DNA of 64,000 bases, taken from positions 1,405,448-1,469,447 of the forward strand of contig CP054182.1 in the NCBI GenBank assembly GCA_015709675.1, written 5' to 3'. The translations under genes were made by a program, and so were the position numbers. Positions within the stretch are counted from its first letter, which is position 1. Every line of letters begins with the position of its first letter. Below the pieces are notes generated by a model that searched no databases, was not told the origin of the DNA, and saw nothing but the letters and a program-made list of their open reading frames with translations. The DNA comes from Ignavibacteriales bacterium (GTDB taxonomy: Bacteria; Bacteroidota; Ignavibacteria; Ignavibacteriales; Ignavibacteriaceae). Positions 16,941 through 23,481 of this stretch are shown here, one piece after another.

Positions 16941-19070
16941 ATGTTTACCAAAACTCAGGCAATTGAAAAGGTATTTGATGAATATGCATCAAAGATTGAT
17001 AAGATAATAAATTCGCTTAAGAAGCATGAAGATTCTTCACAGTCGTTTGTTAAAATTAAGGATCATTTTGCAAATAAGACAAATGATTTTTACCGTGAGG
17101 ACAGGAAACTTCGTATTGCCGTTATAGGGCAGGTAAAGGCAGGTAAATCAACATTCCTGAACACCATGCTTTTTGACGGACAGGATGTATTGCCAAGGGC
17201 TGCTACACCGAAAACCGCGAATCTTACGGTTATTAAATACGGAGATACCAACTTTCTGGAAATTGATTTTTATTCCAAAAGTGAATGGGATGAATTAGTT
17301 AAACTCGCCAGTTCTGCCGCAGAGATTGAAACTGATGAAATAAAGGTTGCAAAAGAAATTGTAGGGATGGTACAGAAACAAGGCATCAGTGTTGAGGAAT
17401 ATCTTGGCAAAAATGACTACAGGATTGAGTTTTCGACTTATGATGAACTACTTGGAAGATTAAACGATTTTGCCGGCGCAGACGGCAAGATAACGCCTCT
17501 GGTAAAATCGCTCCAGATGACCATTAATAATGAGAAGATTAAGAATATTGAAATAGTGGATACTCCAGGAATGAATGATCCGATAGTTTCCCGCACTGAT
17601 AAAACAAGGCAGTTTATCGAATACTGTGATGTGGTTTTCTTTCTGAGCAGATGCCCAAAATTTTTAGATAAAACCGATATGGAGCTTTTAACCAGACAAC
17701 TGCCTCAAAAAGGGGTCAGTAAAATGTATCTGATTGGCAGTCAGTATGATTCGTCAATAAATGATTCTATTTGGGAAAAAGGCAGTTATCAAAAAGCAGA
17801 TGCGGATAACAAAAAGCGGCTTATGGAAAGGGCAAATTCCGAATTCGAAAAGTTAATTGAAAAAATGAAGGAGAGAAATGTTAAAGATTCAATTCTTGAG
17901 GTGATCGCTAATTGCAAAAAACCGATACTGATTTCCTCAATGGCTCATAACATGGCTAAAAAGGAGAGGGCATATTATAATGAGGAGGAGATGGTTGTGT
18001 TCGCAGGCATTTCAGAATATGAAAAAAAATTAAACAAAGAAATGCTGCATACACTGGGTAATTTCAAGACTGTGAACAGTGTTTTTTCAGAAATTGTCGA
18101 AAATAAGGACAAGACGTTAGAAGCAAAAGCCGTGCATTTTATCCCCACTTCAGTAGCAGAAGTTAACGGTGAATTGGATGCATTAAAATCTAAGGTTGAA
18201 AAGCGAATAACAATTCTTTCCGCTAATGATATCGCCAGATTAAAAGAGAGTAAAAAACACACGCTCTCACTCAAGCATAAAATTCAGGCCGATATAGAGA
18301 ATATATTTGGCGGAGTCGCGTTAAATTTAGAGAAATTGAAAACCGAGCTTTTTAGTGACATTCGCAAGACCATGAGAACTTATTCCAGAATTACAGAAAG
18401 AACAGGCACCGAAGAAAGGACAGGATATAATGAGGTATCCGCTTCCTCGTTCTGGAGACCTTGGACTTGGGGGACCACTAAAATGGTGGCATATAAATAT
18501 ACCGCTACCTATACCTATCTGGATGTAAGTGATGCGATTGAGAACATCAGGAATTATGCGAATGACACAAGTACAAGTATTGAGGAGAAATTAAATGAAT
18601 CGCTTAATTTAAGTAAAACTAAAAGAGAATTGCTCACTGTGGTTGTCCAAAATTTTGATACAACCGATGATGATTTTGACCCTGCTTATTTCCGTCTGCT
18701 GGTTGAAAAGACTCTGAATTCGGTCGAGATACCAGTGATAAAAATTGATATTAAGAATGAAATCAAGAATTTAACATCTTCGTTTAGCGGAGAAATACGT
18801 GATGGCTCAGAAAAAAGTTCTCTTCAGTTAGCTATGAATGATGCTTTGCACAGTATTTTTGAGTTTATTGAGGGGAACCTGGTTAAGGAGTTCGTTAAAA
18901 TTAAAAGCAGCATACAAAATTTGAAAGATTCTCTGGCTGATCAGTTGCTGAAGGATATTACGGATGAATTGGATAACATTGAACAGTTGTTCAAGAATCG
19001 TGAAAAAGAGCTAAAGAATAATGAAGAATTGCTGAAAGTGATTGCTGATTGTAAAAAGCTGGTTGCTTGA
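16941..19070 (+). CDS. Dynamin-like GTPase 3 with tryptophan-rich paddle loop
   Basis: A 709-residue dynamin-like GTPase. G1 GQVKAGKST is at 63-71, the switch-I region PRAATPKTA at 85-93 and G3 DTPG at 207-210. The expected G4 NKxD is replaced by SQYD (267-270), so guanine specificity may be altered or use other contacts. Long helical stretches follow. A loop near residue 505 reads SASSFWRPWTWGTTK and sits between helices where dynamin-like proteins place a membrane-inserting paddle tip. It starts 15 bp after the SIR2-like gene with an AAGGAG site, and it ends the block. An N-terminal 55-residue helical region is split from the rest of the bundle by the G domain, as in the family. Confidence 0.85.
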   Translation: MFTKTQAIEKVFDEYASKIDKIINSLKKHEDSSQSFVKIKDHFANKTNDFYREDRKLRIAVIGQVKAGKSTFLNTMLFDGQDVLPRAATPKTANLTVIKYGDTNFLEIDFYSKSEWDELVKLASSAAEIETDEIKVAKEIVGMVQKQGISVEEYLGKNDYRIEFSTYDELLGRLNDFAGADGKITPLVKSLQMTINNEKIKNIEIVDTPGMNDPIVSRTDKTRQFIEYCDVVFFLSRCPKFLDKTDMELLTRQLPQKGVSKMYLIGSQYDSSINDSIWEKGSYQKADADNKKRLMERANSEFEKLIEKMKERNVKDSILEVIANCKKPILISSMAHNMAKKERAYYNEEEMVVFAGISEYEKKLNKEMLHTLGNFKTVNSVFSEIVENKDKTLEAKAVHFIPTSVAEVNGELDALKSKVEKRITILSANDIARLKESKKHTLSLKHKIQADIENIFGGVALNLEKLKTELFSDIRKTMRTYSRITERTGTEERTGYNEVSASSFWRPWTWGTTKMVAYKYTATYTYLDVSDAIENIRNYANDTSTSIEEKLNESLNLSKTKRELLTVVVQNFDTTDDDFDPAYFRLLVEKTLNSVEIPVIKIDIKNEIKNLTSSFSGEIRDGSEKSSLQLAMNDALHSIFEFIEGNLVKEFVKIKSSIQNLKDSLADQLLKDITDELDNIEQLFKNREKELKNNEELLKVIADCKKLVA

Positions 19071-19083
19071 GAGAATTGGTTTT

Positions 19084-19443
19084 AAGGACAAGAAGGACTA
19101 AAAAGACAAGAGGGACAGGAAGGACAACAAGGACAACAAGGACTGGAAGGACAACAAGGACAACAAGGACGAGAAGGACAGTAAGGATATGAAGGACGGA
19201 AAGGACAAGAAGGACAGGAAGGAAAGCAAGGACTGGAATGACAGCAAGGACTGGAAGGACAGCAAGGACAGAAAGGACAACAAGGACTGGAAGGACAACA
19301 AGGACAGAAAGGACAACAAGGACTGGAAGGATAACAAGGACTGGAAGGACAACGAGGATGAGAAGGACAGCGAGGATGAGAAGGACAGCAAGGACTGGAA
19401 GGACAACAAGGACAAGAAGGAGAACAAGGACAAGAACTGGAAG
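19084..19443 (+). repeat. 9-bp minisatellite array of about 40 units (AAGGACnnn)
   Basis: About 40 consecutive 9-base units with invariant AAGGAC (variants GAGGAT, AAGGAT, AAGGAA) followed by AAC, TGG, AGC, AGA, AAG or GAG, in unbroken register. Because 9 is a multiple of 3, several frames stay open and would encode KDx triplets. I do not call them genes: the forward frame meets a TAA in the second unit and the reverse frames are open only because the repeat has no stops. The array lies between the GTPase block and the four-helix-bundle gene. Its complement recurs at 20107-20140. Confidence 0.9.
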
Positions 19444-19517
19444 AACCGGAAAGAAAGCAATTACAGGTAAAAAACACGATTCTCAAAAAAGGTGAAAACT
19501 AGAAGGAATGAATTTTA

Positions 19518-20099
19518 ATGGAAGACAACAATAAAAACCCGAAGGGTTTTATTCCTAAACATGGCGGGTACCGGAAACTGAAAAGCTATCAGAAAGCCGA
19601 GATTATTTATGACGGGACAATTTATTTTACCAAACGGTTCTTTAAAAGCTATGACCGCACAGTAGATCAAATGGTGCAGGCAGCCAGAAGCGGTAAACAG
19701 AATATTGCGGAAGCTAGCATAGCCTCTGCTACTTCCAAAGAAACTGAGATTAAGCTTACCAATGTTGCAAGAGCTTCTTTAGAAGAACTGAGAATTGATT
19801 ATGAAGATTTTATAAGAAAAAATAATTATCAGATTTGGGATATAGACCACGAACTGGTTGCCCGCCTCAGAGAATTAAACAGAATTCCCGATGCTGCTTA
19901 TGAGACTTTCCGTAAGGCAATTGAAAATGAAAATCCTGAAATTTGTGCCAATACTATGATTGGTTTGATAAGAGTGGCAAGCTTCCTCCTGAATAATCAA
20001 ATTAAATCTTTAGAGGAATCTTTCATTAAAGAAGGCGGTCTTCGTGAAAGAATGACCAAGGTCAGAATAGATCACCGAAACAACAACCAGGGAAATTAG
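19518..20099 (+). CDS. Four-helix-bundle protein (S23 / IVS-like family)
   Basis: A 193-residue, mostly helical protein. The core (about 20-170) matches the 23S rRNA intervening-sequence (S23) four-helix bundle: GGYRKLKSYQKAEIIYDGT, then a basic helix (TKRFFKSYDRTVDQMVQAARSGKQNIAEAS) and LEELRIDYEDFIRK. Relatives are encoded inside intervening sequences of bacterial 23S rRNA and beside diversity-generating retroelements; they bind nucleic acid as pentamers. No rRNA or reverse transcriptase is nearby. The gene sits between the forward minisatellite and an inverted copy of it, so its transcript could fold with the gene in the loop, as in a true IVS. Confidence 0.85.
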   Translation: MEDNNKNPKGFIPKHGGYRKLKSYQKAEIIYDGTIYFTKRFFKSYDRTVDQMVQAARSGKQNIAEASIASATSKETEIKLTNVARASLEELRIDYEDFIRKNNYQIWDIDHELVARLRELNRIPDAAYETFRKAIENENPEICANTMIGLIRVASFLLNNQIKSLEESFIKEGGLRERMTKVRIDHRNNNQGN

Positions 20100-20106
20100 C
20101 GACGCA

Positions 20107-20140
20107 GTCGTTATTGTCCTTGCTGTCCTTATTGTCCTTT
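20107..20140 (-). repeat. Inverted copy of the 9-bp repeat behind the four-helix-bundle gene
   Basis: Read on the minus strand this is three to four AAGGACnnn units. TGTCCTTGCTGTCCTT at 20115-20130 is the exact 16-base complement of AAGGACAGCAAGGACA at 19255-19270 in the forward array. It starts 8 bp after the stop of the S23-like gene. Confidence 0.8.
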
Positions 20141-20153
20141 GAAGGCGTATATA

Positions 20154-20188
20154 CAAAAAAACCCGGCCATTGCTGACCGGGTTTTTTG
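20154..20188. terminator. Bidirectional rho-independent terminator
   Basis: A-run, then ACCCGG (20161-20166), a 10-base loop, CCGGGT (20177-20182) and a T-run. A- and T-runs on both sides let it serve the four-helix-bundle gene on the plus strand and the S46 peptidase on the minus strand. Confidence 0.85.
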
Positions 20189-20210
20189 TTTTTAACAGGG
20201 GTGTTAATTC

Positions 20211-22436
20211 TTACTGAGCCTGTTTGTCGGTTTTGGTTTTGTCTGCCGGATTCATTTTTCCGTTCTTCAGTTCGTTTGCAAGGCGTGTGGCTTTGTAAAC
20301 ATCTGCTACGGATTCATATATACCGGAGGAGTGTACCGCAACGGTTCTGTTTGCTGTTTCATCAAAGATGAACTGTCCCGGCAGGCTTTCGATGTTGCCG
20401 TCGAATGCAATACCTACTACTTCACCTTTTGAGTTAATCATAGCTGAACCGGAGTTGCCGCCGATGATGTCGTTTGTTGCTACAAAGTTCATCGGGGTCT
20501 CAAGATCAAGCTCTGCGGGAGGATTTACCCACTTCTCAGGAAGATTCCACGGGAATTTGCCTTCATGTGAATAGTAACGGTCGTAGAGTCCGAAGAAGGT
20601 GGTGAACACCGGAGCAGTGGTTCCGTTATAGTTATATTTTTTCAGCACGCCGTCTGAGATTCTGAGTGAGAATGTTGCATCAGGCGGAATGGAGGTGCCG
20701 TACACTTCAAAGAGCGCGCGGCCAAGCTGCTGATTGTAATCAGATTCTTTTAAGTTGAGCGCGCGTGATCTCTGCATGAATGCAGTTCCCTGGTCGAATG
20801 TCGCAAGCACATACTGAATGAACGGGTCATTGCTGGAGAGTATTTCTTCAGGGCTCTTGTTTGCAAGTTCAAGCACACCTTCTTTGGTGGTGACTTTTGC
20901 ATTTGCGAGTGCATAGTCTGCTGCTGCTTTACCGGTTTTGCCGCCGCTGAGTTTTGTAACGAGCGGATCATTATTGCCGAGCACCATCTGGAAGACGCGG
21001 ATATTCTGCTGAAGCTGTTTGTCGCTGAGCGGCTTATCAAACTTTTCAGGCCAGAGGTTATCTTTATACTTCTGAAGCATATCCCCCTTGAACATCGGCT
21101 GACGTTCATCTTCCGGCTTCTTCATTTCTTTTGCGAGGTCAATCAGCGCTTTTGCAAAGAAGAAATATTTTGAAGTGAAGTTCGGGTTCAGATTATAAGC
21201 GAATGATTTTTTCGCGAACGTTCTCAGTTCTTCACGAACTGCTTTGATGGAATCCCAGAGACCATAGTAGGAAGAAAGCGCGGGCTTCTTCATTACTTCG
21301 TTTTTGAAATTCTTTTCAAAGTCATATTTTTTCTGCATCAGGTAGGGATCTCTCAGTCCGCCGAGGATTCCGTTGAATGCTTTCTGTGAGTTCATAATGC
21401 CGAAATACTGATCGGAAAGTTCAAGCTCTCTCTCTGGATATTCAGCAATCATTTCGCCGTATACAGCAGCAAGCGAGCCAAGCACTTCAAGCTGCAGCGG
21501 ATAAGCTATATCACGGAAGTACTCAAGCTGAGCAACGGTTTTCAGACGGTTGGTGGTGCCAGGGTTCCCGACAACAAAAATCGGTTCGCCCCATTTCGGG
21601 CCGTCGGTGCTCCACTTGTAAAAGTGGGTTGACTTAATCGGTTCGCCTTTATCATCATACGCACGGAAAAAGGTATAGTCAAGATTATAACGGGGGTAGG
21701 TGAAGTTATCCGGATCGCCGCCGAAGAAGCCCATCTGTTCTTCAGGTGCAAAAACCAGGCGGATATCGGTATATCTCTTAAACCCGTAGAGGGAATATTT
21801 GCCGCCGTTAAATAGAGTGATGGTCTGATATTTCAGGCCGGTTTCTTTAGCGTATTTTTCTTCAAGTTCCTTGCTCTTTGCTTTTTTCAGGTCATCTTTT
21901 TCTTTCTGAGTGGTGCCTGCATCAATAGCTGCCTGCATTTCAGAGGTGATGTCCTTAATTTCAACGAGCTGATCAACATAAAGGCCTTCAATTTTTCTTT
22001 CATCAGCAAGCGTTGGAGCCCAGAATCCGTTGCCGTGAAGATCTTCACCATCCCGGGTAGCCGAAGTAATGCTCTGGCGCGCGCAGTGGTGATTGGTCAT
22101 AATCAGACCGTCTTCCGAGACGAAAGAAGCTGAGCAGTAGTTGGCAAAGCGGAGGGCTGCCATTCTGACATTGTCCAGCCACTCGTCGGTTGCGTGAAAA
22201 TCATATTCAGCTTTCAGGTGATCTTTCGGAGGGAAGTCGAAAGTCCACATTCTTCCGGTATCAAACTTGCCTGCCTTAACAGTATCAAGCTTTACCCAGG
22301 TTGGTGCGGTGTTATTGGACTCCTGTTTGGTATCCGGAGCATAGGTTTGTGTGTGGTGAGACGGCGAGCATCCGATGATTCCGGCCAGAAGCAGCAGGGT
22401 CATCAGTTTCATGCCGTTAGCCAGGGCTTTAGACAT
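20211..22436 (-). CDS. S46-family dipeptidyl-peptidase (DPP7/DPP11-like), lipoprotein
   Basis: A 741-residue serine peptidase that removes dipeptides from peptide N-termini in the periplasm or at the surface. The N-terminus has a lipobox (IIGC, Cys23). The chymotrypsin-like fold shows the catalytic-His segment MTNHHC at about 113-118 and the catalytic-Ser segment GGNSGSA (Ser about 662), followed by GEVVGIAFDGN. FFGGDPDNFTYPRYNLD is characteristic of the family, with a helical cap inserted between the two halves. The length matches DPP7/DPP11 (about 710-720). The residue deciding hydrophobic (DPP7) or acidic (DPP11) preference is near the GIAFDG segment and I cannot assign it. It is monocistronic. 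Confidence 0.92.
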   Translation of the reverse strand: MSKALANGMKLMTLLLLAGIIGCSPSHHTQTYAPDTKQESNNTAPTWVKLDTVKAGKFDTGRMWTFDFPPKDHLKAEYDFHATDEWLDNVRMAALRFANYCSASFVSEDGLIMTNHHCARQSITSATRDGEDLHGNGFWAPTLADERKIEGLYVDQLVEIKDITSEMQAAIDAGTTQKEKDDLKKAKSKELEEKYAKETGLKYQTITLFNGGKYSLYGFKRYTDIRLVFAPEEQMGFFGGDPDNFTYPRYNLDYTFFRAYDDKGEPIKSTHFYKWSTDGPKWGEPIFVVGNPGTTNRLKTVAQLEYFRDIAYPLQLEVLGSLAAVYGEMIAEYPERELELSDQYFGIMNSQKAFNGILGGLRDPYLMQKKYDFEKNFKNEVMKKPALSSYYGLWDSIKAVREELRTFAKKSFAYNLNPNFTSKYFFFAKALIDLAKEMKKPEDERQPMFKGDMLQKYKDNLWPEKFDKPLSDKQLQQNIRVFQMVLGNNDPLVTKLSGGKTGKAAADYALANAKVTTKEGVLELANKSPEEILSSNDPFIQYVLATFDQGTAFMQRSRALNLKESDYNQQLGRALFEVYGTSIPPDATFSLRISDGVLKKYNYNGTTAPVFTTFFGLYDRYYSHEGKFPWNLPEKWVNPPAELDLETPMNFVATNDIIGGNSGSAMINSKGEVVGIAFDGNIESLPGQFIFDETANRTVAVHSSGIYESVADVYKATRLANELKNGKMNPADKTKTDKQAQ

Positions 22437-22752
22437 AGAGCGTATCCTCTTATATGTTATGGTTTTATAAAGAAATAAACATTAAAATTACGAAAATAAT
22501 GCTTCAGGGGGGAGGTAAAATGATGAATGGTTAATTATGAAGTATGAATTATGAAGTAAGAATTGTGAATTGTGAATTGTGAATTGTGAAGAACGGCTTT
22601 ATCAACAATCTCCGGAGATTTGTATTAACCAGGTAATTTATCAAGCTGGTTTTTAGAGGTGAGTTTAGGGTAGCGGGTTCCGTCCGGATCAGGCCGGGGT
22701 CTCTAAGTGGTTGAAAACAGGGGAGTTGCACAGATGCAGCTCCCCTGTACTG
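22437..22752. repeat. Intergenic region with AATTATGAA / GAATTGT short repeats
   Basis: No gene seen. It contains aattatgaagtatgaattatg (about 22530-22555) and a tandem gaattgt run (about 22559-22590). The same words recur at 25940-25980 and 53310-53345, so they are a genome-wide low-complexity family. A short inverted element follows near 22700. Confidence 0.5.
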
Positions 22753-23058
22753 TTAAATGTATGAGTCTGGGAAATAGAGGGGTTCTATATTCCACTCATC
22801 CTCTACGGTGCCGCCGCAGTGGGAGCATTTGTCAACGTTGAAGGTAACTTTTTCCTCAGCGTCGGAAGCACGGACCATATTAACCACCGTGCCGCATGAC
22901 GAACACTGTACCACATGGTGTGAGAGGGTTTTTTTGTTGCATCTTGGACAGATGTGCCCCAGTTCCCCGGGGTCTTCGGCCGGATCAACCAGAAATGTTG
23001 AACGGCAGCGGGCATTATTGCAAATTGCAAAATGCTTTCCTTGGTCTGTAACAGTCAT
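22753..23058 (-). CDS. Small four-motif zinc-ribbon protein
   Basis: A 101-residue protein with four cysteine pairs: Cys13/Cys18, Cys37/Cys40, Cys52/Cys55 and Cys78/Cys81. They form two zinc ribbons in a row. There is no signal peptide, so it is cytosolic. The middle (CPRCNKKTLSHHVVQCSSCG) is typical of rubredoxin-like or general zinc-ribbon domains that bind nucleic acid or act as assembly scaffolds. I do not recognise a named family. It is flanked by repeat DNA on one side and a long upstream gap on the other, so it is probably transcribed alone. Confidence 0.75.
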   Translation of the reverse strand: MTVTDQGKHFAICNNARCRSTFLVDPAEDPGELGHICPRCNKKTLSHHVVQCSSCGTVVNMVRASDAEEKVTFNVDKCSHCGGTVEDEWNIEPLYFPDSYI

Positions 23059-23481
23059 TCGATAAAATGTCTCCGGACTTTCTGAGTGTTAAAGTACTAA
23101 TCTGCTGTGAAAATCATCCCAAAGCAGAAGAGTTTCCCTGTCAAAATACAGGAAATTAACCTTTTGCCAAAACAAATTTTCAAAAACAGATATACTAAAT
23201 AACCCGCTTTCCGGAGTAAAACGATTCAAAAAAAATCCCCTTTTGAGGTAAAATTCAGCACACCAACGGAAGAACGGGTCATTTTATGAACACTCAAAGG
23301 GATGCGGCTGACCTCCTGGCGTGCTTTCTTCATCCCGGCTAATATCCGCTCATCATTCTTTGCCGGAAAAAGAAACGGAAATAAGGATTTTTGTGTTCTT
23401 AAAGTTAAACCCTTCGGTGGGGAAATACATCTAACACCGTACACATTTTAATCAACAATAAATTATTCTCAGAAGATACAG
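23059..23481. other. Intergenic region upstream of the TonB receptor
   Basis: About 420 bp with divergent promoter space for the zinc-ribbon gene and the receptor. A frame on the minus strand at 23226-23444 could encode 72 residues but has no convincing start context. The only structure I see is an inverted pair gggatg / catccc around 23300-23340. I looked for a SAM or cobalamin riboswitch core and did not find one. Confidence 0.4.

Noticed and set aside
19189-19495. Lys/Asp-rich ORFs (KDx repeats) across the minisatellite, and long Cys/Ser/Pro/Phe frames on the other strand
   Set aside because: All frames stay open because the 9-base unit has no stop codon. The forward frame has a TAA in the second unit and there is no ribosome-binding site. 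I treat it as repeat DNA.
19518-20099. Diversity-generating retroelement accessory (Avd) protein
   Set aside because: The fold family is shared with Avd, but no reverse transcriptase, template repeat or variable repeat is present nearby.
23226-23444. 72-residue minus-strand ORF ahead of the TonB receptor
   Set aside because: No convincing ribosome-binding site or recognised motif. It may be conserved, but I cannot support it from this sequence.
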